In this document: positions 34,074 to 42,346 of the stretch, piece by piece
How the letters are laid out: each line of letters begins with the position of its first letter
How positions within the stretch are numbered: position 1 is the first letter of the stretch
Source: Candidatus Zipacnadia bacterium
GTDB taxonomy: Bacteria > Armatimonadota > Zipacnadia > Zipacnadales > UBA5352
Length of the DNA: 64,000 nt
Reading direction: 5' to 3'
NCBI GenBank assembly: GCA_029821735.1
Contig: JALGSU010000012.1
Coordinates: 1 to 64,000 of the forward strand
The notes under the pieces: generated by a model
What the model was told of the DNA's origin: nothing
Seen by the model: the letters and a program-made list of their open reading frames with translations, nothing else
The model's database searches: none
Made by a program: the position numbers and the translations under genes

Positions 34074-35732
34074 ATGCAGCAACACCTACGCTACAACCGG
34101 CTGGCGGCCGGTGTGCTGACGCTTGCCCTGTGCGCATGCGCGGTCGCCGAAGTCCAGGTGCGCGTGCTCGGGGAGGCCATTGAGGCCGACCCCGCTCCGA
34201 TCGTGCGCGATGGCCGCCTCGAGGGCTCCCCGCTTCCCATTGTCGGTAGACTCGGCTGCCGATTCATCACGGGCGTGAAACATCGCCTCACCATCATCGC
34301 CCCTGACTCCACCCGTGTCGAACTGGTGCCTGAATCAGGCCGTCTGCTGATCAACGACGAACCCGTGGACGTGCCCGGCGGCGTGCGCGTGCAGGACGGC
34401 CGGGCCTGGTGCACACTGCGCCCGGTGCTCGAAGCGGTCGGCTGCGAAATGCGCTGGGACGGCGCTGCGCAAGAGCTCGACCTGTGGGCGCGAGTGACCG
34501 AGATCACCGTCCGTGGCGACCGGCGCGGTTGCGAAGTGAGCGTTCGCACCACACTCCCCGTTACCGGCACACTGGCAAGCATCCCCGATCCGGAGCGCTG
34601 GTACGTCGATCTGGCGGGCGCGTTCGTCAATCTGGAGCGCGAGAACACCTGGGTGAGCACCGGGCGAGTGCGGCGGGCGCGCTGGGGTCAGTTCGACGAC
34701 GATCCACCGGTGGCGCGGATTGTGGCGGACCTGTCGCAGGAGGCCGAGGTGAAGTGGCGGCCCCGGGAGGATCGGCGCGGCGGAAGCATAATCATCGGTC
34801 GAGTTGACGGTGACGAACCCATCATTGACCGCCCGCTCCCGAGCATCACCGGGCTGACGGCGGTCGTGCCCAACGAGCGAGTCACGCGCCTGCGTGTGTC
34901 CATGACCGACCCGGTCGACATCGACTACGAAGTTCTGCGGCAACCCCCGCGTGTGGTCCTGCATTTCCCCGACGCCAAGCTCGATGCCGAGCCCGGCTGT
35001 ATTCCGGTGGCTGGACCGTTCGTGCAGGAGGCCGAGTTCACGTGCGGCTCCGGCGGCGCGGGCGTGAGTCTGACGCTGGCGATGCGCCAGCTCATTCAGT
35101 TTGAGGTGCACCAGTACGACGATCCGGCGGCGCTGGAGGTCATCTTCAAGCGCGAGCGGCTGCGGGACAAGCGCGTGGTTATAGATCCGGGCCACGGCGA
35201 TCACGATCCCGGTGCGGTGGGTGAGCGGCTGCGGGAGAAGGACGTCAACCTGGATGTGGGCCTGCGCACTGCCGCGCGCCTGGTGGATATCGGCGCGCAG
35301 GTGCGCATGACCCGTGAGGGAGACCAGTTCGTGGACCTGTACGAGCGCCCACGTATTGCCGAGCAGATCGGCGCGGATCTGTTCGTGTCGATCCACTGCA
35401 ACGCGATGCCCAAGCCGAACCAGGGATGGGGCACCGAGACCTACTACTACACGCCGCAGAGCATGTGCTTGGGACAGATCATGCAGGCTTCGCTGGTGGA
35501 TGCGCTGGGCAGGCGCGATCGCGGTCTGCACCGCGCGCGATTCGTTGTGGTGCGCGAGGCATCGATGCCCGCGGTTCTGGTCGAGTTGATGTTCCTCAAT
35601 CACGATGAAGAGCACGCGCTGCTCGAGCGCCCCGAGATCCGGCAGAGCGCCGCCGAGGCGATCTTCGAGGGCTTGCGTCAGTACGTCGAGGGCACCGGAC
35701 CGGGCGAGGACAGGCAACTGCTTGGGTACTGA
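34074..35732 (+). CDS. N-acetylmuramoyl-L-alanine amidase with copper-amine-oxidase-N and AMIN-like domains
   Basis: A cell-wall hydrolase of 552 residues that cleaves the amide bond between muramic acid and the peptide stem. It has a signal peptide (RLAAGVLTLALCACAVAEV). A copper-amine-oxidase-N-like stalk comes first (INDEPVDVPGGVRVQDGRAW ... LRPVLEAVGCEMRWDG). Two AMIN-like regions follow (about 140-230 and 260-360). The Amidase_3 catalytic domain is C-terminal: VVIDPGHGDHDPGA, LREKDVNLDV, FVSIHCNAMPKP and the late Glu in VLVELMFLNH. All zinc ligands and the catalytic Glu seem present. It probably helps daughter-cell separation or wall turnover. Confidence 0.93.
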   Translation: MQQHLRYNRLAAGVLTLALCACAVAEVQVRVLGEAIEADPAPIVRDGRLEGSPLPIVGRLGCRFITGVKHRLTIIAPDSTRVELVPESGRLLINDEPVDVPGGVRVQDGRAWCTLRPVLEAVGCEMRWDGAAQELDLWARVTEITVRGDRRGCEVSVRTTLPVTGTLASIPDPERWYVDLAGAFVNLERENTWVSTGRVRRARWGQFDDDPPVARIVADLSQEAEVKWRPREDRRGGSIIIGRVDGDEPIIDRPLPSITGLTAVVPNERVTRLRVSMTDPVDIDYEVLRQPPRVVLHFPDAKLDAEPGCIPVAGPFVQEAEFTCGSGGAGVSLTLAMRQLIQFEVHQYDDPAALEVIFKRERLRDKRVVIDPGHGDHDPGAVGERLREKDVNLDVGLRTAARLVDIGAQVRMTREGDQFVDLYERPRIAEQIGADLFVSIHCNAMPKPNQGWGTETYYYTPQSMCLGQIMQASLVDALGRRDRGLHRARFVVVREASMPAVLVELMFLNHDEEHALLERPEIRQSAAEAIFEGLRQYVEGTGPGEDRQLLGY

Positions 35733-35754
35733 CGGCGGGCGGCAGTATTCTATC

Positions 35755-35786
35755 CCGTGCAGCGGGCGGGGGCGCCCGCTGCACGG
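35755..35786. terminator. GC-rich hairpin between convergent genes
   Basis: CCGTGCAGCGGGCG-GGGG-CGCCCGCTGCACGG is a 14-bp perfect stem with a GGGG loop, between the ends of the amidase and NHL genes. No T tract follows on either strand, so termination is likely but not proven. Confidence 0.65.
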
Positions 35787-35817
35787 AAGGGAAACAGCTA
35801 CGACTACGGCACCGGCG

Positions 35818-38001
35818 TCACCGTGTCAAGCTCAGCGTTCGCATCGAGGTCCAGCGTGCGCCGCTTGACGCGGTTGCCGTCATCCGCACCAGGTACACTC
35901 CCGACGGTGCGCGCAACCCCGCCGCATTCCGTCCGTCCCATGCCAGCGAGTTGATGCCCTCCGCCATCGGTCGGTCCACCACGATAGTCTTCACCGCACG
36001 GCCCGCGATGTTGAGCACCTCGCAGGTGATCGACGCATCAGCCGATAGGGTGAAGGTCATCTGTGCCCCGACCGCCGTCGGGCAACATGCCAGCGAAGCC
36101 ACTGTCATCACGACGCTCTTCGAGCTTACCGTCGGACCGGTGGCAATGGCAGCTGGCGGCCCCGTAGCCAAGATCCCTTCGGCACGAGCTTTGAACCGGT
36201 AGCTCCACACGCAGTCCCGGTTCAGTGTCTTGCGCAGGTAGAAGACCTGGCCCGTAGTGGGCGACCCCTTACCCGCGGTCATGAGGAACGGGTTGCTCGG
36301 GTGTGCCATGCCGTCGCGGTAAAGAAACAGACGCACATACTCCGGCGACGACCCGGTGTACTTCACTCGGAAGCGGAACTCGGCGCCGATATCGCCGCTA
36401 TTGGGATCCACCCCATCGCCCACGAAGCCCGTGTCACCAACCCACGCGAGTCGGGGACTGCCCACGAACGGCCCGGCGGTGACTGCGGTCGGTGGCCCTG
36501 CTGCCAATGCCCCAACTGCACGAGCTTTGAACTGATAGCTCCATGCACAGTCCTGGTTCAGCGTCTTGCGCAGGTAGAAGACCTGGCCGGTGGCAGGGGA
36601 GCCCTTACCTGCAGTCAGGGCGAACGGGTTGAGCGGGTGCGGCACACCGTCGCGATACAGGAGCAGGCGCACATACTCCGGTGACGGGCCGGTGAATTTC
36701 ACTCGGAAGCGGAACTCGGCGCCGACGGCGCCGCTATTGGGATCCACCCCGTCGCTCATGAAGCCCGTGTCGCCCACCCACGCGAGGCTGGAACTGTCCC
36801 CGATCGTCACTGACGCTTCGCCGGTGGCGCCGTCGTCGATGCCATCGTTGGGTGTCACCACACAGCGCCAAGTCTGACCGGGACTCGTTCTCCACGAGCC
36901 AAGCCCCGGCCAGACGCAATCCGTCTGCAGCACACCGTTCTTGTACCACTGGTACTTGTAGGTAACTGGATCGCCGTCGGGGTCAGTGCTACCCGAGGCG
37001 TTGGCCCGCAGCGAGTCGGCGGTGTTCGGACTCGCGGGGGAGATCACCACCGTCGGCTGCGTCGGGGGCGTGTTGCTGCGCGCGAACTTCTGGATGCGGC
37101 TGTTGTTACTGTCGGCCACGTACACGTTGCCGGAGGCACTAACCCCGATGCCGTCGGGGTGGTCGAACTGCCCATTGCCGGTGCCCTCCGAGCCCCACTT
37201 GGTGATAAACTCGCCGCTTGAGGTGAATTTCGCGATCTTGTTGTCGTAGTCGGATACGTATACGTTATCAGCGCCGTCAACCGCCACCCGCATCGGGCTG
37301 TGTAGCATCTGGTCGTAGGGGCCCGTGGTGCCCCACTGGGCAATGTATGCGCCGCTTGAGGTGAACTTCTGAACGCGTTGGTTGCCCCTGTCTACGACAT
37401 ACACTTTGCCGGAGACATCAACGGCAATGCCGGAGGGGTACTGGAACTGCCCATTGCCGATGCCCCAAGATCCCCATTTGGTAATGAACGCACCGTTTGC
37501 GGTGAACTTCTGAACGCGGTGGTTCTGTTCCTCAACTACATAGACGTGGCCGGAAGTACCTACAGCCACGCCGTAGGGCCAATTGAACTGCCCATTGCCG
37601 GTGCCCTCGGTACCCCACTTGGTGATAAACTCGCCGCTTGAGGTGAACTTCTGGATACGGTGGTTCTGGGTGTCGGCCACATATACATTGCCGGAGCCAT
37701 CTATAGCCACACCCCGGGCGACGCAGAACTGCCCATTGCCGGTGCCGCCAGAGCCCCATTTAGTGATGAGCGAACCGTCAGAGGTGAACTTCTGGATGTT
37801 GCTGTTGCTGCAGGCTGCTACGTACACGTGACCGGAGGCATCGAGCGCCACGCCTGCCGGGTAACTCTCCTCTTCCAAACCGGTGGCAGGGATGCCCCAC
37901 TTGGTGACGAAGGTATAGATCTGCGCCTGGGCAGCCGTAGCCGCCAGCATCAACACGACACACATGCAGACTGCGCTCTTTAGAACATCTCGCCGCATCA
38001 T
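35818..38001 (-). CDS. Secreted NHL-repeat beta-propeller protein with duplicated module and FlgD-like C-terminus
   Basis: The 727-residue product from ATG 38001 (GGGGAG upstream) has a signal peptide (VCMCVVLMLAATAAQA). Six NHL blades follow (about 25-310), each like GVAIDGSGNVYVADTQNHRI followed by QKFTSSGEFITKWG. After an Ig-like segment (NTPPTQPTVVISPASP) come two near-identical 106-residue modules (LAWVGDTGF ... GP). The last 80 residues resemble the FlgD Ig-like fold used in T9SS/FlgD-type sorting (VLNIAGRAVKTIVVDRPMAE). The track start adds 43 upstream residues without features. No catalytic domain; likely a surface sensor or adhesin. Confidence 0.85.
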   Translation of the reverse strand: MMRRDVLKSAVCMCVVLMLAATAAQAQIYTFVTKWGIPATGLEEESYPAGVALDASGHVYVAACSNSNIQKFTSDGSLITKWGSGGTGNGQFCVARGVAIDGSGNVYVADTQNHRIQKFTSSGEFITKWGTEGTGNGQFNWPYGVAVGTSGHVYVVEEQNHRVQKFTANGAFITKWGSWGIGNGQFQYPSGIAVDVSGKVYVVDRGNQRVQKFTSSGAYIAQWGTTGPYDQMLHSPMRVAVDGADNVYVSDYDNKIAKFTSSGEFITKWGSEGTGNGQFDHPDGIGVSASGNVYVADSNNSRIQKFARSNTPPTQPTVVISPASPNTADSLRANASGSTDPDGDPVTYKYQWYKNGVLQTDCVWPGLGSWRTSPGQTWRCVVTPNDGIDDGATGEASVTIGDSSSLAWVGDTGFMSDGVDPNSGAVGAEFRFRVKFTGPSPEYVRLLLYRDGVPHPLNPFALTAGKGSPATGQVFYLRKTLNQDCAWSYQFKARAVGALAAGPPTAVTAGPFVGSPRLAWVGDTGFVGDGVDPNSGDIGAEFRFRVKYTGSSPEYVRLFLYRDGMAHPSNPFLMTAGKGSPTTGQVFYLRKTLNRDCVWSYRFKARAEGILATGPPAAIATGPTVSSKSVVMTVASLACCPTAVGAQMTFTLSADASITCEVLNIAGRAVKTIVVDRPMAEGINSLAWDGRNAAGLRAPSGVYLVRMTATASSGARWTSMRTLSLTR
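36133..36786 (-). repeat. Intragenic tandem duplication, two 318-nt units
   Basis: Units at 36469-36786 and 36133-36450 encode 106 residues each, starting LAWVGDTGF and ending AGP or TGP, separated by a 6-codon linker. The two translations agree at about 78% of positions by eye, with no gaps. Confidence 0.9.
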
Positions 38002-38040
38002 ACCCAACTCCCCGCTCGCGTAGCATTGTGAGACCAAGTC

Positions 38041-38068
38041 ATTATACAGCGGTGCCAGAATATTGCAA
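38041..38068 (-). promoter_or_regulatory. Promoter for the NHL-repeat gene
   Basis: On the minus strand TTGCAA (38068-38063), 16 bases, perfect TATAAT (38046-38041). The gene start is 39 bases downstream. Confidence 0.65.
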
Positions 38069-38341
38069 TGATGACAAGCAGATACCTCTGGTGAACATAT
38101 CAACGCATGAGCTGCCATAAGCTTGAGCACATATTGGCCTCGCCAGGAACAAGGACGGCAGCGGCAACGAGCACAGCAACAATGACGACGCGGAATCTCC
38201 GCTACCCGTCTTCGCTGAAGCTTGGGCCTTCGCTAAAGCTATGGCCCACAAGCCGGTGGGAAGGCAAGGTCCGGGCACCACAAATGGCGAATGACTCATC
38301 GCAAGTCGTACTAGCCACACACACCGACGGGAGCGAGCGAC
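38069..38341. other. Spacer upstream of rph with an 18-bp imperfect direct repeat
   Basis: No gene is evident in these 273 bases. TTCGCTGAAGCTTGGGCC (38211-38228) is followed at once by TTCGCTAAAGCTATGGCC (38229-38246), two tandem copies with 3 mismatches. The spacer must hold the rph promoter, but I see no clear consensus. Confidence 0.5.
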
Positions 38342-39070
38342 GTGCTACGTGAAGACGGACGTGACAACAAGGACCTGCGCAAGTGCAAGATCACCCGCAA
38401 CATAAACAAGTATGCGGAGGGATCCTGCCTGATAACCATGGGCGATACACGCGTCCACTGCACCGCGTCGGTGGACGACTGGCAGCCGAACTTCCTGCGC
38501 AACACCGAGGCGGGCTGGGTCACCGCCGACTATTCGATGCTGCCCCGCGCGACCAACACGCGCAACCGTCGCGAGCGCGACACCAGCGTTTCGGGTCGCA
38601 CGCAGGAGATTCAGCGGCTGATCGGGCGATCGCTGCGAGCGGTGTGCGACACCAAGCTGCTCGGGCCACTGACCATCCAGATCGACTGCGATGTGTTGCA
38701 GGCGGATGGTGGCACCCGGACCGCGTCGATCACCGGCGCGTATGTGGCGCTGGCCGATGCCTGCGCGTGGCTGCAGGAGAACCGCGGCATGAAGCGCTGG
38801 CCGCTCAACGACCAGGTGGCCGCAATATCGCTCGGGGTGGTGTCCGGCGAAGTGATGCTGGACCTGGCCTACAGCGAGGACTCGCGCGCGGGGGTGGACC
38901 TGAATCTGGTCATGACCGGGCGCGGGCAGATGGTGGAGGTGCAGGGGACGGCCGAAGGGGCGCCCTTCACTCGCCAGGAACTCGACGCGATGGTGGGGCT
39001 CGGCGCCGAGGGATGCGAGAAACTGTTCGCACTGCAGCGCGAGGTGCTCGGGGACGTGTTGCCCAAGTGA
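38342..39070 (+). CDS. rph: Ribonuclease PH
   Basis: RNase PH is a phosphorolytic 3'-5' exoribonuclease that trims tRNA 3' ends. The 242-residue product is full length, with family segments GDTRVHCTASVDDWQPNFL, GWVTADYSMLPRATNTR, RTQEIQRLIGRSLRAVCD and DCDVLQADGGTRTASITGA. Start GTG 38342 has GGGAG nine bases upstream. Its stop overlaps the GTG start of rdgB by four bases. The rph-rdgB pairing is common in bacteria. Confidence 0.96.
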   Translation: MLREDGRDNKDLRKCKITRNINKYAEGSCLITMGDTRVHCTASVDDWQPNFLRNTEAGWVTADYSMLPRATNTRNRRERDTSVSGRTQEIQRLIGRSLRAVCDTKLLGPLTIQIDCDVLQADGGTRTASITGAYVALADACAWLQENRGMKRWPLNDQVAAISLGVVSGEVMLDLAYSEDSRAGVDLNLVMTGRGQMVEVQGTAEGAPFTRQELDAMVGLGAEGCEKLFALQREVLGDVLPK

Positions 39071-39684
39071 GCGCCGAGCAGATCAGACTGACACTGGCCA
39101 CAGGCAATGCGCACAAGGTCGACGAGATCCGGGCGCTGCTGGCAGGCTGCGACGTGCTCCTCGATCACCTGGGCGAACTGACCGACCCGCCTGAACTCGT
39201 GGAGCCGCACGAGACGTTCGCCGAGAACGCGCTGGCGAAAGCGTTGACCGTGGCGCGTCACACCGGCGGGTTGGCGCTGGCGGATGACTCGGGGCTGATG
39301 GTCGACGCGCTGGACGGGGCGCCGGGCGTGATGAGCGCGCGTTACGCGGGCGAAGGCGCTACCGGCGAGCAACTCATAGCCAAGCTTCTGGACGAGCTGG
39401 CGGGTGTCCCAGCGGAGGAGCGAACCGCGCGCTTTGCGTGTGTGCTGTCACTCGCGGATCCCGAGGGCGAAGTGGGCCAGTGGGAGGGCGTTGTGGAGGG
39501 GCTGATAGCCCTTGAGCCGGCAGGCGATGGCGGCTTCGGCTATGATCCGGTCTTCTACTACCCGCCGGCGCGCATCACCTTCGCCCAGATGACGCCAACC
39601 AACAAGAATGCGGTGAGCCACCGAGGCCGGGCGCTACGGGCATTCGCCGCCGACCTGCCGGCAATCGTGAACCCGACTTCATGA
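39067..39684 (+). CDS. rdgB: XTP/dITP diphosphatase (RdgB/HAM1 family)
   Basis: This enzyme removes non-canonical purine triphosphates such as XTP and dITP from the nucleotide pool. The 205-residue product shows LTLATGNAHKVDEIRALL (substrate loop), ETFAENALAKALTVARHTG, ALADDSGLMVDALDGAPGV (the catalytic Asp pair) and SHRGRALRAF at the C-terminus. GTG 39067 overlaps rph by four bases; the longer track ORF starting at 38383 lies in another frame of rph. Confidence 0.95.
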   Translation: MSAEQIRLTLATGNAHKVDEIRALLAGCDVLLDHLGELTDPPELVEPHETFAENALAKALTVARHTGGLALADDSGLMVDALDGAPGVMSARYAGEGATGEQLIAKLLDELAGVPAEERTARFACVLSLADPEGEVGQWEGVVEGLIALEPAGDGGFGYDPVFYYPPARITFAQMTPTNKNAVSHRGRALRAFAADLPAIVNPTS

Positions 39685-39711
39685 CCCGAACGCACTGAGA
39701 GGAAGAGTGCA

Positions 39712-40530
39712 GTGGAACTGAAGCTGTCAGCGCGAGAGTATGCGGCCATTGGCCAGACGTACGAGCAGAAGATGCAGTCCATGGTGGATATGGGCTACGA
39801 CGCCATCGAGTTGACCGGACGACCGGACCTGCTTGAGGTGGTCGGTGAGATCGCGGACGCGAGCCGCAACACCGGTTGCGCGGTCAGCACCATCTGCAGC
39901 GGCGGGCGCGGTGCGCTGATGGCCGCCGAACGCGATGCGCGCGACCTCGCGGTGGCGGACCTGAAGATGTTCCTGACCGCCGCCGCCGAGCTTGGGGCCA
40001 ATGGGGTCATCTACGCGCCGCTGATCGCGGTGAAGATGAACCCGGACCAGTACACGCGTCTGCCGGACATGAGTCCGTGGAAGTCCGTCGAGCAGGCCGA
40101 GATGGAGCTTCTGGCCGAGCTGGGCCGGGACATCGCCGAGCATGCGGCGGGCCTAGGCGTGTGTGTGCTGTGGGAGCCGCTGAACCGCTATGAGCAGTGG
40201 TGGTTCAACCGGCTGGAGAATGGCGCAGCGCTGTGCGATCTGGTGGATAGCGACGGCTGCAAGATCATGGCCGACCTCTTCCACATGAGCATCGAAGAGG
40301 ACAACATCGCCGCCGCACTGCGGCAGTGGGGCCCGCAGTATGTGCGCCACGTCCACCTCGCGGACAGCAACCGCGCCACGCCCGGCCACGGAAGCACCGA
40401 CTTCGCGGCAGCTTTCGCGGCACTTGAGGAGATCGGCTTCGACGGCTACATGGCGATGGAATGTTCGACTCGCGGCGACAAAGCTGAGGACCTGACGCGC
40501 GCCGCGCAGTTGCTGCGTTCGCTTGCCTGA
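39712..40530 (+). CDS. Sugar phosphate isomerase/epimerase-family TIM barrel
   Basis: A 272-residue AP-endonuclease-2-type TIM barrel. Metal-binding residues can be followed: Glu in VCVLWEPLNRYEQ, Asp/His in IMADLFHMSIEE, His in VRHVHLADSNRATPGHG, and the final Glu in YMAMECSTRG. This set matches hydroxypyruvate isomerase and ketose 3-epimerase-like enzymes. GTG 39712 follows GAGAGGAAGAG. It begins 27 bases after rdgB and is followed 8 bases on by a glycosyltransferase gene. Substrate unknown. Confidence 0.87.
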   Translation: MELKLSAREYAAIGQTYEQKMQSMVDMGYDAIELTGRPDLLEVVGEIADASRNTGCAVSTICSGGRGALMAAERDARDLAVADLKMFLTAAAELGANGVIYAPLIAVKMNPDQYTRLPDMSPWKSVEQAEMELLAELGRDIAEHAAGLGVCVLWEPLNRYEQWWFNRLENGAALCDLVDSDGCKIMADLFHMSIEEDNIAAALRQWGPQYVRHVHLADSNRATPGHGSTDFAAAFAALEEIGFDGYMAMECSTRGDKAEDLTRAAQLLRSLA

Positions 40531-40538
40531 GGAGACCG

Positions 40539-41489
40539 ATGGGTGCATCGAGCAGCGATCAGGAGGCGCGAGTGGACGCACTCACCGTGCTTACAGTCAT
40601 CACCCCAGCGAGGTATTCTGGCGCTGAACGCATGGCTGTGTACCTTGCAGACGGGCTTCAGGAGCGCGGCCATCGCGTCGTGTTCGCCTGCAAGCACAAC
40701 GAGCTGATGCTCGCGGAGCTTGCCGCGCGCGATATCGAAGCCTATCCGCTGCCCATCGCCGGGAAACTCAACGTCATGAGCCCGTTTCTGCTCGCATGGC
40801 TGGCCGAGCGCGTCGGCGCACAGGTCATCCACACCCATCTATCGACCGCCGCTTTGTGGGGAAGTGTTGCGGGGCGGCTGGCAGGCATCCCGACCGTGGC
40901 ATCGGTGCATGCTCTCAACCGCAAGGACTGTTACCTGTATGCTGATGTGATCGCCACGTGTTCTGAGGGGGTCCGCGACCACCTGGTGGGGCAGTCAGTG
41001 GAGCCCGGACGCCTGCGGGTGCTGCGCAATGGCGTCGACCCCGGGCAGTTCGAGGGCCTGACCCCGGCCGACGAGATGCGTGCGGCCGAGCGCTGGCCCG
41101 ACATTGTGTGCCTGCTGGTGGGCGAGGGGGATGACCGCGCCAAGCTTCAGGAGCAGGCGGCAGCGCTTGGCGTGGCCGAGAACGTGCGCTTGCTGGGCTA
41201 CCGGCACGACGCGCCGCGGGTGATGCAGGTGATGGACGCGGTGGTGCTGGCGTCTGTGGCGATGGAGGGGTTTGGCGTGTGCCTGGTGGAGGCGGGGCTG
41301 CTGCGCAAGCCGGTGGTGGGCAGTGACGCTCCGGGGATCCGCGAGGTGATTGCGGACGGGGAGACGGGCTTCCTGGCAGCGGTGGGGGATCTCTCGCCAC
41401 GATGGCGGCAACAGCCGAGGCGATCTACCGCGAGGCGATTTCGAGAACTGACACGGAGCGCTTGGTCTGACCGTCAAAGCGAGTCTTGA
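40539..41489 (+). CDS. GT4-family glycosyltransferase, internally shortened and with a shifted C-terminus
   Basis: The N-terminal half fits a GT4/GT-B enzyme (PARYSGAERMAVYLADGLQERGH, VIHTHLSTAALWGS, VLRNGVDPGQFE). The C-terminal half retains CLLVGEGDDRAKLQEQA and MEGFGVCLVEAGLLRKPVVGSDAPG with the EGFG...E motif. Between NGVD and LLVGEG only about 20 residues remain where roughly 60-70, including the usual KG segment, are expected. Near 41395 the frame appears shifted: another frame reads MAATAEAIYREAISRTDTER to a TGA at 41468. ATG 40539 and GTG 40572 (AGGAGG 5 bases upstream) are both credible starts. It may be non-functional. Confidence 0.7.
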   Translation: MGASSSDQEARVDALTVLTVITPARYSGAERMAVYLADGLQERGHRVVFACKHNELMLAELAARDIEAYPLPIAGKLNVMSPFLLAWLAERVGAQVIHTHLSTAALWGSVAGRLAGIPTVASVHALNRKDCYLYADVIATCSEGVRDHLVGQSVEPGRLRVLRNGVDPGQFEGLTPADEMRAAERWPDIVCLLVGEGDDRAKLQEQAAALGVAENVRLLGYRHDAPRVMQVMDAVVLASVAMEGFGVCLVEAGLLRKPVVGSDAPGIREVIADGETGFLAAVGDLSPRWRQQPRRSTARRFRELTRSAWSDRQSES

Positions 41490-41514
41490 CTCAGTTGGGG
41501 TGTATGCATATAAT
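41486..41514 (+). promoter_or_regulatory. Near-consensus promoter for the tRNA cluster
   Basis: TTGACT at 41486-41491, 17 bases, perfect TATAAT at 41509-41514, 19 bases before tRNA-Leu(GAG). Confidence 0.85.
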
Positions 41515-41532
41515 ACCCCTTGCCTGTTCGGG

Positions 41533-41621
41533 GCCGAGGTGGTGGAATTGGTAGACACGCTAGCTTGAGGGGCTAGTGACCTTCATTGGTTGTGCGGGTT
41601 CGAGTCCCGCCCTCGGCACCA
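41533..41621 (+). tRNA. tRNA-Leu (GAG)
   Basis: Acceptor stem GCCGAGG/CCTCGGC, class II variable arm, anticodon loop TTGAGGG giving GAG, T-arm GGTTCGAGTCC, and encoded 3' CCA. Confidence 0.95.
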
Positions 41622-41639
41622 GGCTAAATGAGCAGCCCG

Positions 41640-41715
41640 GGGCGGTTAGCTCAGCCGGAAGAGCGCTTGCTTCACACGCAAGAGGTCGCAGGTTCAAGTC
41701 CTGCACCGCCCACCA
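41640..41715 (+). tRNA. tRNA-Val (CAC)
   Basis: Acceptor stem GGGCGGT/ACCGCCC, anticodon loop TTCACAC (CAC) in stem CTTGC/GCAAG, T-loop GGTTCAAGTCC, encoded CCA. Confidence 0.95.
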
Positions 41716-41775
41716 TCAGCAGTGGAAAAAAAGTGAAGTCGCGCTCTCGCCAGAAGCAGGATTCAGTCGCGACGA

Positions 41776-41851
41776 GCGGGAATAGCTCAGTTGGTAGAGC
41801 ATCAGCTTCCCAAGCTGAGGGTCGAGGGTTCGAGTCCCTTTTCCCGCTCCA
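41776..41851 (+). tRNA. tRNA-Gly (CCC)
   Basis: Acceptor stem GCGGGAA/TTCCCGC, anticodon stem TCAGC/GCTGA with loop TTCCCAA (CCC), encoded CCA. Confidence 0.95.
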
Positions 41852-41875
41852 CCAGATCAATCGGTTCAACCAGAC

Positions 41876-41950
41876 GCGGGAGTAGCTCAGCGGTAGAGCA
41901 TCTGCTTGCCAAGCAGAAGGCCGAGGGTTCAAATCCCTTCTCCCGCTCCA
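41876..41950 (+). tRNA. tRNA-Gly (GCC)
   Basis: Acceptor stem GCGGGAG/CTCCCGC, anticodon stem TCTGC/GCAGA with loop TTGCCAA (GCC), encoded CCA. Confidence 0.95.
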
Positions 41951-41960
41951 GATAACCTCG

Positions 41961-41988
41961 GGCGAGCCGGCCACTAGCCCGGCTCGCC
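41961..41988 (+). terminator. Hairpin after tRNA-Gly(GCC)
   Basis: GGCGAGCCGG and CCGGCTCGCC form a 10-bp perfect stem with an 8-base loop, followed by TGTTCATT. It probably ends the first part of the tRNA cluster. Confidence 0.7.
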
Positions 41989-42020
41989 TGTTCATTACGG
42001 GCATACAGTTGTGTATGCGA

Positions 42021-42096
42021 GGCGGCATGGCCAAGTGGCTAAGGCGGCGGTCTGCAAAACCGCTATTCACCGGTTCGAGTCCGGTTGCCGCCTCCA
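42021..42096 (+). tRNA. tRNA-Cys (GCA)
   Basis: Acceptor stem GGCGGCA/TGCCGCC, anticodon stem GCGGT/ACCGC with loop CTGCAAA (GCA), encoded CCA; TTTTCTG follows as a possible T tract. Confidence 0.94.
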
Positions 42097-42172
42097 TTTT
42101 CTGTTCTGAGCGAGTATTCACAACCCCCACGTGCTCTGAGCTGTTGCTGGCGCTTCTTCCTTTACTTCGTAA

Positions 42173-42263
42173 GCCGGAGTGGCGGAACTGGCAGACGCCC
42201 GGGACTTAAAATCCTGTGAGGGTTACCACCCTCGTGCGGGTTCGAATCCCGCCTCCGGCACCA
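42173..42263 (+). tRNA. tRNA-Leu (UAA)
   Basis: Acceptor stem GCCGGAG/CTCCGGC, anticodon loop CTTAAAA (TAA) in stem CGGGA/TCCTG, long variable arm, encoded CCA. Its 3' end and following bases are duplicated about 980 bases downstream. Confidence 0.95.
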
Positions 42264-42288
42264 TACAGCAGAAACGACAGAGACGGCA
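42252..42288 (+). repeat. Candidate att-like direct repeat, tRNA-proximal copy
   Basis: CCTCCGGCACCATA-CAG-CAGAAACGACAGAGACGGCA (37 bases) starts inside the 3' acceptor strand of tRNA-Leu(UAA). It recurs at 43233-43269 with two mismatches, in the same orientation. Confidence 0.8.
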
Positions 42289-42346
42289 GAAAAGAAAGAA
42301 ACGACAGCAACGGCACTGGATGAACGGTGGCATGCGGTGAGAAGCC

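Noticed and set aside
34335-35717. 460-aa minus ORF
   Set aside because: It is antisense to the amidase, whose catalytic motifs are on the plus strand.
36133-36786. CRISPR-like or transposon repeat
   Set aside because: The repeats are long, in frame and encode a protein module; they are an intragenic duplication.
41628-41885. 85-aa ORF running through tRNA genes
   Set aside because: It is a translation of tRNA-Val and tRNA-Gly sequences, a common spurious call.
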